Below are positions 18,597 through 27,131 of a DNA stretch of 64,000 bases, one piece after another. This DNA is from Balneicella halophila (GTDB taxonomy: Bacteria > Bacteroidota > Bacteroidia > Bacteroidales > Balneicellaceae): assembly GCF_003096835.1 (NCBI RefSeq), contig NZ_QENZ01000003.1:744001-808000 (forward strand), written 5' to 3'. Under the pieces are notes generated by a model. The model searched no databases. It was not told the origin of the DNA and saw only the letters and a program-made list of their open reading frames with translations. Made by a program: the position numbers and the translations under genes. Each line of letters starts with the position of its first letter. Positions within the stretch are counted from its first letter, which is position 1.

Positions 18597-18791
18597 ATGA
18601 TTATCGTACCCGTAAAAGATGGCGAAAATATAGATAGAGCTTTAAAACGTTTCAAAAGAAAGTTTGAAAAAACTGGTGTTGTAAAAGAATTGCGTAAGCG
18701 TCAAGCTTATATTAAGCCTTCTGAGCAACACAGAGAGAAGATTAAGAAAGCCGCCTATATTCAGAAGCTTAGAGAAGCAGAAGAATTATAG
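18597..18791 (+). CDS. rpsU: 30S ribosomal protein bS21
   Basis: A 64-residue Lys/Arg-rich protein with the family opening MIIVPVKDGENIDRALKRF. It binds near the 3' end of 16S rRNA. In Bacteroidota, bS21 helps hide the anti-Shine-Dalgarno sequence, so its level can matter for translation control. It is monocistronic here, with its own promoter and terminator. Confidence 0.97.
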   Translation: MIIVPVKDGENIDRALKRFKRKFEKTGVVKELRKRQAYIKPSEQHREKIKKAAYIQKLREAEEL

Positions 18792-18826
18792 ATTTATAAC
18801 TGTTTTTTTAGCGGTTTAAGATTGAG

Positions 18827-18862
18827 TATATCTCTTATGCTAATGCATAAGGGATATTTTTG
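18827..18862 (+). terminator. Intrinsic terminator after rpsU
   Basis: A 13-bp stem, ATATCTCTTATGC (18827-18839) with GCATAAGGGATAT (18844-18856), has one wobble, a TAAT loop and a T-rich tail. It can also act against transcripts from the other side. Confidence 0.9.
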
Positions 18863-18867
18863 TTTTT

Positions 18868-18875
18868 GTATATTT
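18868..18875 (+). promoter_or_regulatory. -7 element of der
   Basis: TATATTTG lies directly behind the rpsU terminator and 43 bp before the der ATG. No convincing TTG occurs at the -33 distance, because that stretch is inside the terminator hairpin. Confidence 0.5.
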
Positions 18876-18918
18876 GTACAATTATTGGCATTGTTCATCA
18901 GTGCGTAGAAAGGAAAAG

Positions 18919-20232
18919 ATGAGTAAAATAGTAGCCATAGTGGGTCGACCAAATGTTGGGAAATCGACCTTATTTAATCGCTTGACAGGAACACGCCAAG
19001 CTATTGTAAATGAAGAAAGTGGAGTTACCAGAGACCGTAATTACGGGAAAGTAACTTGGAATGGAGTGGAGTTTTCTATTATAGACACAGGTGGATATAT
19101 GGACAACTCAGCTGATATTTTTGAAGAAGAGATAAAGCGTCAAGTACAATTGGCTATTGATGAGGCAGATGTATTACTGCTTACGGTGGATGTAGAGTCA
19201 GGCGTGACAGACTTAGATTTAAATATGGCTAATATGTTGCGTAAAATAGATAAGCCTGTCTTAGTCGTTGTGAATAAGGTGGATAATACAGAGCGTACTT
19301 TTGAAACAGCCGAATTTTATAGTTTGGGCTTATCAGATGAACTTTATTCAGTTTCCTCTATAAACGGTTCAGGTACGGGTGACTTATTAGATAAAATAGT
19401 TGAGGTATTGCCGGATTTAGAACCTGCATCAGCAGAGGAAGAAGAACTGCCACGTCTTGCTTTTGTGGGACGTCCTAATGTTGGTAAATCATCTACGATA
19501 AATACTCTAATTGGTGAAGATAAAACCATTGTTACCCCAGTGGCTGGAACAACTCGTGATGCTGTTGATATTCATTTCAATAAATTTGGGCATAATTTCA
19601 TATTAGTTGATACGGCAGGAGTGAGGAAAAAGGGAAAAATCAACGAAGATGTTGAATTTTACTCTGTGATGCGGTCAGTACGTACTATTGAAAATAGTGA
19701 TGTCTGTGTGTTGATACTTGATGCTGAGCGTGGAATTGAATCTCAAGATTTAAATATCATTCAATTGGTCGTCAATAATCGCAAAGGATTGGTTATCATG
19801 GTCAATAAATGGGACTTGATAGAGAAAGATAATAAAACCATGGAGCAATATAGAAAACGTATTTTGGAACGTACAGCACCATTTACTGATATTCCTATCA
19901 TCTTTGCGTCAGCTTTGACTAAACAGCGAGTTTTAGATGTGTTAAAGTCAGCAGTAGAAGTTTATGAGAATAGAAAGAGAAAAGTACCAACCTCCAAGCT
20001 AAATGAGGTAATGCAGGAAGCTATAGAACAACATCAGCCTCCAATGAATAAGGATAAATTCATTAGAATAAAATATGTAACACAATTGCCAACTCTGGCT
20101 CCAAGTTTTGCATTCTATTGTAACTTGCCTCAATACGTGAAAGAACCTTATAAACGTTATTTGGAAAATCAAATTCGTCAACATTGGGATTTTAAAGGAG
20201 TGCCAATACAAATATTTATGAGAAAAAAATGA
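18919..20232 (+). CDS. der: Ribosome biogenesis GTPase Der (EngA)
   Basis: Essential double GTPase needed for 50S subunit maturation. The 437-residue protein has two G domains. The first has GRPNVGKST (residues 9-17), DTGG and NKVD; the second has [13 protein letters not shown] and NKWD. A C-terminal KH-like domain completes it. The ATG at 18919 is preceded by AGAAAGGA (18907-18914), an eight-base match to the anti-Shine-Dalgarno, and an ATG at 18874 would add unrelated residues. The gene is followed 4 bp later by the hemerythrin-like gene. Confidence 0.97.
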   Translation: MSKIVAIVGRPNVGKSTLFNRLTGTRQAIVNEESGVTRDRNYGKVTWNGVEFSIIDTGGYMDNSADIFEEEIKRQVQLAIDEADVLLLTVDVESGVTDLDLNMANMLRKIDKPVLVVVNKVDNTERTFETAEFYSLGLSDELYSVSSINGSGTGDLLDKIVEVLPDLEPASAEEEELPRLAFVGRPNVGKSSTINTLIGEDKTIVTPVAGTTRDAVDIHFNKFGHNFILVDTAGVRKKGKINEDVEFYSVMRSVRTIENSDVCVLILDAERGIESQDLNIIQLVVNNRKGLVIMVNKWDLIEKDNKTMEQYRKRILERTAPFTDIPIIFASALTKQRVLDVLKSAVEVYENRKRKVPTSKLNEVMQEAIEQHQPPMNKDKFIRIKYVTQLPTLAPSFAFYCNLPQYVKEPYKRYLENQIRQHWDFKGVPIQIFMRKK

Positions 20233-20236
20233 TTCT

Positions 20237-20974
20237 ATGGAAACTCGTCCTATTCACTTAAATACGAAAATGTCTGATGTAGTGCATCGTAACTATATGG
20301 TTATTCCTATATTAGATCGTTTTGGAATCCGTTTGGGGTTTGGAGACAAAACAGTAAAGGAGGTTTGTGAAAAGGTGGGTGTAGATCCATGTTCATTGGT
20401 TGAATTACTCAATGCATATACGAATGCTGATTATATTCCTTCTGATTATGTGAAAAAGATGGATGTTTTAGCCTTGATTGACTATCTGAAACAAACACAC
20501 AGTAACTACTTAGAGGAATGGGTCGTAAACATAGAATCGATGATTGAAGATTTGAAAAGATTAGGAGAAGATGAGCGCTACACGGATTTAATTCTTAATT
20601 TTTTCAAAGGATACAGAAGTGAACTTACGACTCATATAGAGAGAGAAGAGCGTATTGTTTTTCCTTACATTAAAACGCTACATGAGGTGATAGAGTCAGG
20701 AGCTGTTTCAGCTGAAAAACGGGAAGTTATTGACTCTTATTCGATGAAGGAGTTTGAGGAAGACCATGATGATATTGCTATGAAATTAAAGGATTTAAAA
20801 AATATCATGATAAAGTATATTATAAGTCCAGAGAATACGATGCAATATTACGCTATTATTCAAGAACTTTTCAAATTAGAGGAAGATGTAGAATACCATA
20901 CTAGGGTTGAAGATAAAATATTGATACCACGAGTTATTTTTATGGAAGATAAAATCAAGAAGATAATTCAATAG
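20237..20974 (+). CDS. YtfE/RIC-like di-iron hemerythrin protein
   Basis: A 245-residue cytoplasmic protein with an N-terminal helical DUF542-like part (residues 1-75) and a C-terminal hemerythrin-type four-helix bundle. Di-iron ligands are visible as His88, His133, Glu137, His177, His221 and Glu225. The spacings (45, 4, and 44, 4) equal those of Escherichia coli YtfE. That family repairs iron-sulfur clusters after nitric-oxide or oxidative damage. The N-terminal part lacks the Cys-Cys pair of ScdA/YtfE, so chemistry there may differ. The stop overlaps the start of a LuxR-type regulator by 1 nt. Confidence 0.82.
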   Translation: METRPIHLNTKMSDVVHRNYMVIPILDRFGIRLGFGDKTVKEVCEKVGVDPCSLVELLNAYTNADYIPSDYVKKMDVLALIDYLKQTHSNYLEEWVVNIESMIEDLKRLGEDERYTDLILNFFKGYRSELTTHIEREERIVFPYIKTLHEVIESGAVSAEKREVIDSYSMKEFEEDHDDIAMKLKDLKNIMIKYIISPENTMQYYAIIQELFKLEEDVEYHTRVEDKILIPRVIFMEDKIKKIIQ

Positions 20975-21534
20975 TGTATTCAAAAATCGTTGTCATAGAA
21001 CCCTCATTTATCTTAAGGAAAGGTATCATCCATCTCCTTAATGAAAACTTTCCAGAGATAAAAATTGATGAGAAGACAAATCATAGTGTCGTGTCTCTAA
21101 TTTCCTCCGAAGATAACAATGACGTATTATATCTTATCTCCATACGCATTTACGTTAGAAATAAGCAATTATTAGAGAGGTGGAAAGACCGAATGGTTTT
21201 CTTAACCTATAAGAATATGGATATCCCTTATATCAACTATTTAAAAACATCGGAAGAAGAGTTTGTTTCTACGATCAATCTGGCACTTGGGATACAGTCA
21301 AACGAATCGAAGGATGACGATGAAATTCTCACCGAAAGTGAACGCAATGTATTGAGACAAATTGCTCTAGGCAGGTCTAACAAAGAAATTGCGAAACAAC
21401 TGTTTGTTAGTATTCACACAGTGACTACTCACCGGAAAAATATCACTAGAAAGTTAGATATAAAGTCTGTATCTGGCTTAACTGTTTATGCTATTTTACA
21501 TAAATTAGTTGCTATGGATGAGATTCAATCGTAG
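20974..21534 (+). CDS. LuxR-type regulator with degenerate receiver domain
   Basis: A 186-residue DNA-binding protein. Residues about 120-180 form a LuxR/FixJ helix-turn-helix (LTESERNVLRQIALGRSNKEIA..., then SIHTVTTHRKNI). Residues 1-105 have the layout of a receiver domain, but the acidic pair at strand 1 is reduced to one Glu and no Asp stands at the end of strand 3, so phosphorylation is unlikely. The GTG start at 20974 shares its G with the TAG stop of the hemerythrin gene, so they are translationally coupled. The tail overlaps the convergent kinase gene by 23 bp. A partner or regulator role with the di-iron protein is inferred from coupling. Confidence 0.8.
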   Translation: MYSKIVVIEPSFILRKGIIHLLNENFPEIKIDEKTNHSVVSLISSEDNNDVLYLISIRIYVRNKQLLERWKDRMVFLTYKNMDIPYINYLKTSEEEFVSTINLALGIQSNESKDDDEILTESERNVLRQIALGRSNKEIAKQLFVSIHTVTTHRKNITRKLDIKSVSGLTVYAILHKLVAMDEIQS

Positions 21535-24500
21535 GTAAAGTTACTCTAAACGTCGTTCCCTTCTCAACCTCTGATTCAAAACTGATAATTCCATTAGCTT
21601 GATTAATAATATCTTTAGTGAGAGCTAACCCTAATCCCATACCACTGGATTTTGTTGTAAAACTTGGGGAAAAGATCTTTGCTCTTGCTTCTTCTGGGAT
21701 ACCAGATCCGTTATCAACTATTGCAACCTCAATAAAATCGCTTTGTTTCTGAGTTACCACTATTTCTACCTGTCCCTTTTCTGGATTCTTAATAGATTGT
21801 ATGGCATTTGTTATCAGGTTTATAAATGCCCTACGAATTCTATTATGATCTGCATAAATTAAAATATCTTTTAGGCTTGTGGAAAGTCTCATATCAATTT
21901 CCCCCTTATTATACAAGATAGTCAATTCTTCTAAGAGTGCTAGCAGATCCAGTTCCTCATTCTTTAGAGTTGGCAATTTTGCAAAATCTGAAAAGGCTGA
22001 GGCAATTGCTGCCAGCTCGTCTATTTGTTTTAATAATACATCTGATAGTTGCTTGAATTGCTCTTCCCAGTTATCAGAATCTTTACTTATTCGGTGTTGT
22101 AAAAATTGGATGTTTAGCTTCATTGGCGTGAGTGGATTTTTAATCTCATGTGCCACTTGTCGTGCCATTTCACGCCAAGCACTCTCTCGTTCAGATTGTG
22201 CTAAGAGTTCTGTACTTTCTTCCAATTCATCCACCATTTTATTATAAGTATTCACCAATACTTTTATTTCATCATCTTTCTCGTAAAATATTTTTTCATT
22301 CTTCTTTCCTAAGCGTATTTTGGAAAATTTTTCTTGTAACATCACAAGTGGAGATGTAATACGCTGGGAGATGATATAAGCAACTATCAAAGCTAAAATA
22401 ATGAGTAATAGGTTAATATTCAGCACTCCTATAATTACGTCTTGCATCTCAGCCTTGAATCGTTTATACTTCATAAAATAAGGAACATTCAAGTAGGCTA
22501 CGGGTTCGTTTATATTATTCCAGAGAGTTACATATACTGACGTATATTCAAGATTACCGATACGTTCTTGGATAGTGATTTCAGTGGTGTTGTGACTATT
22601 CATACCATTAAAAGCACTGAAATTCATCCTGTTACTGATAATTTCTTTAGAAAACATTTCAGGCTGTGAAGTTGACAGAAGAACACCATATACATCATAG
22701 ATGTTAATATCAGCATCCAAAATTCGAGAATAATCTTGCAATCGTTGTTCTATGTTAATGTTGAAATTAGGATCCAAGTCTTTCGCACTTTCGATGTTGT
22801 TGAATATCTCTCTTCTCAGCATCTGTATCTTCTCCTTATGCTCTTGCTGATATTGTTTTTGATTGGATTTATAACTAAAATATAAACTTGCACCACCAAC
22901 AACTATAAAAACAATAGTAATCATGGTAATTAAAGCAATCTTTATCTGTTGCCTAACCGAGTGATAGTAAAAGTAATAAGAAGGGTATGTTTCTAAAATC
23001 CAAATAGATAAAATAATGAAGAAAAGAAGGAAAAATAAATAAGGAAAAGCAATATATCTTTTATAAAATGACAATTTCTCTTGGCTGATAACAATCTTGT
23101 AAGAATCAGTAACACGATACACAAAGTGTTTGTAATCATCTACATCTATAAAATAATTTGTTTTTTTATCACTTTTAAAATTATTAAACAAACTGTAATA
23201 GTCAAAATCTCCATTGGAATATCTAAGTCTTCCATTGATATATTTTGCAATAGAATAGCGATTTTGGTAGTTTACTTCATATTCTTCGCTTGTTAATAAT
23301 CCGGGATAACCTTGCTGATCTTCGTAAGGTTTTAAATCAAGATGGACAAAGAGTCGTATTTCCCCATAAAATTCAGTCATAAACGTTAGCATACCTATGT
23401 ATGGGGTTACGCCTTTGTAGGTGTTAAGCTCGTAAAAATAAGAATTCCCTATTCTTGATGCAGATTCTATTAAACTATTAAAAGTGAAGAAACAGTCACT
23501 ATAAGTATTCTCACCTTCAGAGTCTATCATTTCTATTTCGTCTCCATCAGCACAAATAAGGATTTGGACATTGTAATTCGACCAGTCTCTATTAAAATAT
23601 TGGTTTCTTAAATATTCTTTTATTTGAATTTCATTTTCAAGAGGATCTTGAAATAAACTTAGCAACAAGTTATCCTTAATCCAATCATTACTCATGGTTT
23701 CGAGCCTCGCTTTGGTTACAGGATCATTAGAATCCATAATACTGACTGCCTTTGCAGTACGTATCTGTTTTTCCTTTACTTCAGAATAGATATTGATTAA
23801 AAAAGTCAAGTAAAAAGCAGATAGAAATATCGCTAAAACCTGTAGCGTATAGTTGTATTCCTTAGTTGTTTTGTATCTAATGGTGCTCTGGATAAAACCG
23901 AGGACACCTAAGAATACAAGATGGAATATCAGAAAACGATTTATAAAGAAGATAACGACTCCAAAAACAATTAGGAGTGAAAACCACAAAATGTAGAATT
24001 CTCTTAATTTGATTAGCTGATAGAATCTAAGTGTTAGAGTCCTTATACTAATGAGCAAAGCAGACACCAACAAAGCTACACCTGCATATGCCCATATTGT
24101 GTAGATCTCCATTCCTGACCCTGTATGGACTTGAAGCGAAAAAGAGGAATTTAGAACTAAACTCTCAACCTGGGTAAATACAAATAAACCTAAGAAAATG
24201 GTGAATGTCATATAACCGCCTAAGAGAATGAATTTATTTTTCTGCACTAAAGAAGTGCGATTTACACGAAAACAACTTATGAAATAAACCCATAAAAAAA
24301 TAAGTAATGAATTTATCCAATAGTCCCCTAATGATCTAAAAATATCTGATGAGGCATGCAGTTCAGCAGAAAATAACCGCAATGAATATAATGAGGCAGG
24401 CAACTGATAATGGAGCATTATCACCCGTAAACCTATGAATACAATTGTGAGAAGCAATGTAAATACCATTTGGTTCCAAGGTTGCATATTGCGAAACCTC

Positions 24501-25156
24501 ACTATAAAAAAAGACATAAGCAAAATAAATCCCAGTACATAGAGTATCGAAATCATGATACATAATGGAGAATCAGTAATGAGCTTATTGGTTTGAATTA
24601 GGGAAAATAGATATTTACCTTCTTTATTACTTATAAAATGCCCTTGCTCTGCATCTCTGGATAAATTAGTATCATAAAGTAACTGTAAATCAGGGTGAAA
24701 AGTACTTTCTAAATAACTGCTTTTCACGTTATATTCATAATAGATGGGAATAAGAGCAACCATTTTTTTGTTATGGAAGCTGTGTATACGGGTGGCATAA
24801 TATCCATTGTTTAATTTAATAAGAGCTTGATCATAAAAGCTTTCCTCATAGACCTCAGGAATATTAATCAGATTATTTGACCAGTAAACGAGCTCTTTAT
24901 CCTCATAGACTAAGTAAGCAATATCATCTTTTACGGTTGCAGGTTCTTGATTTTCAATAAAAGCAGTAAGAGAAGCTCTGTCTTCAAAAAGAATGAGAGT
25001 TTTGTCTGCAAGATTTTCTTTTTGTCTTAATGAGCTTTTGAATCGTTTTATGTCTGTGTTTTCATTTAAATAATGACTGTTTAAAATAAAAGCCAGACCT
25101 AGGAGGATAAGACCAGAAATCCAAAGGAAATTATATGGTTTTAAGATTCTTCTCAT
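21512..25156 (-). CDS. Large NtrY-like membrane sensor histidine kinase
   Basis: A 1214-residue multi-pass kinase. An N-terminal helix (about residues 12-30), an external segment, a cluster of about seven helices (about 195-440), a second large extracytoplasmic region, two more helices (near 700-760) and a further sensor segment precede a HAMP-like linker. HisKA follows with phospho-acceptor His1003 in VAHEIKNPLTPMKL, then HATPase boxes NLITNAIQS, VDNGSGIP and SSGMGLGLAL. The NPLTPMKL H-box is NtrY-like. It follows rlmH by 8 bp. No cognate NtrX-type regulator is adjacent, and the neighbouring LuxR protein lacks a phosphorylation site. Signal unknown. Confidence 0.88.
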   Translation of the reverse strand: MRRILKPYNFLWISGLILLGLAFILNSHYLNENTDIKRFKSSLRQKENLADKTLILFEDRASLTAFIENQEPATVKDDIAYLVYEDKELVYWSNNLINIPEVYEESFYDQALIKLNNGYYATRIHSFHNKKMVALIPIYYEYNVKSSYLESTFHPDLQLLYDTNLSRDAEQGHFISNKEGKYLFSLIQTNKLITDSPLCIMISILYVLGFILLMSFFIVRFRNMQPWNQMVFTLLLTIVFIGLRVIMLHYQLPASLYSLRLFSAELHASSDIFRSLGDYWINSLLIFLWVYFISCFRVNRTSLVQKNKFILLGGYMTFTIFLGLFVFTQVESLVLNSSFSLQVHTGSGMEIYTIWAYAGVALLVSALLISIRTLTLRFYQLIKLREFYILWFSLLIVFGVVIFFINRFLIFHLVFLGVLGFIQSTIRYKTTKEYNYTLQVLAIFLSAFYLTFLINIYSEVKEKQIRTAKAVSIMDSNDPVTKARLETMSNDWIKDNLLLSLFQDPLENEIQIKEYLRNQYFNRDWSNYNVQILICADGDEIEMIDSEGENTYSDCFFTFNSLIESASRIGNSYFYELNTYKGVTPYIGMLTFMTEFYGEIRLFVHLDLKPYEDQQGYPGLLTSEEYEVNYQNRYSIAKYINGRLRYSNGDFDYYSLFNNFKSDKKTNYFIDVDDYKHFVYRVTDSYKIVISQEKLSFYKRYIAFPYLFFLLFFIILSIWILETYPSYYFYYHSVRQQIKIALITMITIVFIVVGGASLYFSYKSNQKQYQQEHKEKIQMLRREIFNNIESAKDLDPNFNINIEQRLQDYSRILDADINIYDVYGVLLSTSQPEMFSKEIISNRMNFSAFNGMNSHNTTEITIQERIGNLEYTSVYVTLWNNINEPVAYLNVPYFMKYKRFKAEMQDVIIGVLNINLLLIILALIVAYIISQRITSPLVMLQEKFSKIRLGKKNEKIFYEKDDEIKVLVNTYNKMVDELEESTELLAQSERESAWREMARQVAHEIKNPLTPMKLNIQFLQHRISKDSDNWEEQFKQLSDVLLKQIDELAAIASAFSDFAKLPTLKNEELDLLALLEELTILYNKGEIDMRLSTSLKDILIYADHNRIRRAFINLITNAIQSIKNPEKGQVEIVVTQKQSDFIEVAIVDNGSGIPEEARAKIFSPSFTTKSSGMGLGLALTKDIINQANGIISFESEVEKGTTFRVTLPTIESHP

Positions 25157-25164
25157 AGTATTTT

Positions 25165-25635
25165 TTAATGATGATAGGGTTCACTTCTTAAGATGGTCAT
25201 GGCTCTATACAGTTGTTCGGAAAAGACTACACGTACTAGCTGATGCGAAAAAGTCATTTTAGATAATGAGATTTTAAATTGTGCTTTTGCATATATTTCT
25301 GGTGAAAATCCATAGGCTCCACCTATAATAAATGAGAGTGTTTTAACTCCTGATATCATTCTTGTATTCAAAAAGCTGGCAAATTCTTCTGAAGTAAATG
25401 TCTTTCCCTTGACATCAAGTAAAGTGATCACTGAATCTGAAGGAATAATTTTCACTAAAGCCTGCCCCTCAGCTTGTTTTATTTGATCAGCCGACCAGTT
25501 TTTTGCTTTTTTTATCTCTGGAACAATAATCCATTCGAAAGGCAAATAATGTTTTAGTCGCTTCTCATACAAATCTATTCCTTCATCCAGATAACTAAAG
25601 GCTGTTTTTCCGATACATATTATTTGTACTTTCAT
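25165..25635 (-). CDS. rlmH: 23S rRNA pseudouridine-1915 N3-methyltransferase
   Basis: SPOUT methyltransferase acting on pseudouridine 1915 in helix 69 of 23S rRNA on assembled ribosomes. The 156-residue protein has the expected length. It shows LLDVKGKTFTSEEFA, the SAM-pocket SFIIGGAYGF, and the signature tail starting SHQLVRVVFSEQLYRA and ending RSEPYHH. It is the first gene of a two-gene minus-strand unit with the large histidine kinase. Confidence 0.96.
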   Translation of the reverse strand: MKVQIICIGKTAFSYLDEGIDLYEKRLKHYLPFEWIIVPEIKKAKNWSADQIKQAEGQALVKIIPSDSVITLLDVKGKTFTSEEFASFLNTRMISGVKTLSFIIGGAYGFSPEIYAKAQFKISLSKMTFSHQLVRVVFSEQLYRAMTILRSEPYHH

Positions 25636-25676
25636 AAAAAATAAAAAAGCTTTTGTAAGTTAGGTAATCTATTCTA

Positions 25677-25703
25677 AAACCCTTGATTTACAAAGGTTTT
25701 TTG
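25677..25703. other. Hairpin in the rlmH-DUF4783 divergent gap
   Basis: AAAACC (25677-25682) pairs with GGTTTT (25696-25701), continued after one mismatch by TTG (25684-25686) with CAA (25692-25694) over an ATTTA loop. T-rich flanks on both strands make it look like a terminator, yet it lies between two divergent starts where there is no known transcript to end. Confidence 0.5.
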
Positions 25704-25778
25704 TAAAGCGTTAAAAAATTAGTTATAATTGTATGGTTTTTGCAATTCTAATTGTAAAGATATAAAAAGGAAATTGTT

Positions 25779-26171
25779 ATGCGAAAAATTATAATAATAA
25801 CAACCATAGTTCTGTTAGCTGTCGTTGTGCCTGCTAAAGGAAATTTGCCAGCAGGTATTGCCACTGCCTTTAAATCAGGCAATGCTGATAAAGTTGCAAC
25901 ATACTTCGAGGCAACAGTTGAAATGGCGATTGATGGCAAACGTACGATGTATAGTAAGGCACAAGCAACACAGGTACTTAGTGATTTTTTTAAAGCAAAT
26001 AAACCTAGTAATTTAGTAGAAAAACATAATGGAGGAAGCGGAAATTCACAGTTCTCAGTCTTTACTTTCTCAAGTAATTCCTCAAAATTTCGTGCAACTA
26101 TTTTCTACAAGGGGAAGGATAATGACTTGCGTATAAGTAAGGTGAACATAGAAAAGGACACTGGGTTTTAG
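25779..26171 (+). CDS. DUF4783 family exported protein
   Basis: A 130-residue protein with a signal peptide (about residues 1-20, ending PAKG). A compact alpha+beta domain of the SnoaL/NTF2-like kind follows, with GIATAFKSGNADKVATYF at the front and FRATIFYKG near the end. The family is common in Bacteroidota and its function is unknown. The neighbours (rlmH, YihY) do not suggest a role. Confidence 0.75.
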   Translation: MRKIIIITTIVLLAVVVPAKGNLPAGIATAFKSGNADKVATYFEATVEMAIDGKRTMYSKAQATQVLSDFFKANKPSNLVEKHNGGSGNSQFSVFTFSSNSSKFRATIFYKGKDNDLRISKVNIEKDTGF

Positions 26172-26179
26172 TATATTTG
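26172..26179 (+). promoter_or_regulatory. -7 element of the YihY/BrkB gene
   Basis: TATATTTG begins 1 bp after the DUF4783 stop, and its last G lies 17 nt before the TTG start of the next gene. No strong -33 TTG is seen. Confidence 0.5.
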
Positions 26180-26195
26180 TCTTAAAATCGACATT

Positions 26196-27131
26196 TTGCT
26201 AAAAATACTTACAAACAATAGAATAGTAAACTATCTAAAGAGAATTTCTTTACCTGGATTTGAAGATATTCCTGTTTGGAATATTATTTTATTTTTTTGG
26301 AATGGTTTGATAAATGGAGCAATAACTACAAGAGCATCTGCAATCGCCTTTAGTTTTTTTATTGCTCTTTTTCCGTTGTTACTTTTCTTATTCAGTTTAA
26401 TACCCTATGTACCTATTGATAATTTTCAAGAAGAATTATTAGGTTTACTGATAGATGTAATGCCACGAAATGCTTTTCTTGCAACTCGAGATACTATTTC
26501 AGACATTGTATTGCGTGAGCGATTTGATTTACTCTCAATAGGTTTTATTTCCATGTTGGCATTTGCAACTAATGGTGTTAATTCTTTAATGACGGCTTTT
26601 GCAGCAACTTACCATTCATTTAAGGGCAGGAACTGGATCAATCAATATCTCGTGTCAATGTTGTTGGTTTGTATACTATCGGTTTTGATTATCACGGCAG
26701 TAGTCTTGACTGTTTCAGGTCGTTCACTTATAAAAATATTCAACCAAAGAGATGTTTTAACAAATGACATCAACTACTTCGTGCTAGTGGTCGGGCAATG
26801 GTTGATAATTATATTGTTATTCTTTACAGCAGTAGCTATTATTTATTACTTTGCTCCTTCAAAAAGAGGGAAATTCAGACTGTTTTCTGCAGGTACAACC
26901 TTAGCAACCTTACTTATGCTAATTTCCTCCTGGGGATTTTCATATTATATTAATAATTTCGGTCAGTATAATAAATTATATGGCTCTATCGGAACCGTTA
27001 TTGTGATATTGCTCTGGCTGTACTTCAATGCATTATCGCTACTGATTGGTTTTGAATTGAATATTAGTATTTCTAATGCTCGTAAACAAGAATTGGATTT
27101 AAATAAAGAAGGTGTTTTAATTGAGAGTTGA
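26196..27131 (+). CDS. YihY/BrkB family inner-membrane protein
   Basis: A 311-residue integral membrane protein with about six helices. The family signature TRASAIAFSFFIALFPLLL lies at about residues 46-64, and the last helices read GSIGTVIVILLWLYF. The family was once labelled ribonuclease BN but is now regarded as membrane proteins of unclear role. The start is TTG at 26196, since no ATG precedes the first helix. The stop abuts the stop of the convergent gene with no spacer. Confidence 0.88.
   Translation: MLKILTNNRIVNYLKRISLPGFEDIPVWNIILFFWNGLINGAITTRASAIAFSFFIALFPLLLFLFSLIPYVPIDNFQEELLGLLIDVMPRNAFLATRDTISDIVLRERFDLLSIGFISMLAFATNGVNSLMTAFAATYHSFKGRNWINQYLVSMLLVCILSVLIITAVVLTVSGRSLIKIFNQRDVLTNDINYFVLVVGQWLIIILLFFTAVAIIYYFAPSKRGKFRLFSAGTTLATLLMLISSWGFSYYINNFGQYNKLYGSIGTVIVILLWLYFNALSLLIGFELNISISNARKQELDLNKEGVLIES

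Noticed and set aside
21879-22247. A 122-residue plus-strand frame inside the histidine kinase gene
   Set aside because: It lies antisense to the conserved kinase domain; Ser-rich composition is what the complement of this coding DNA gives.
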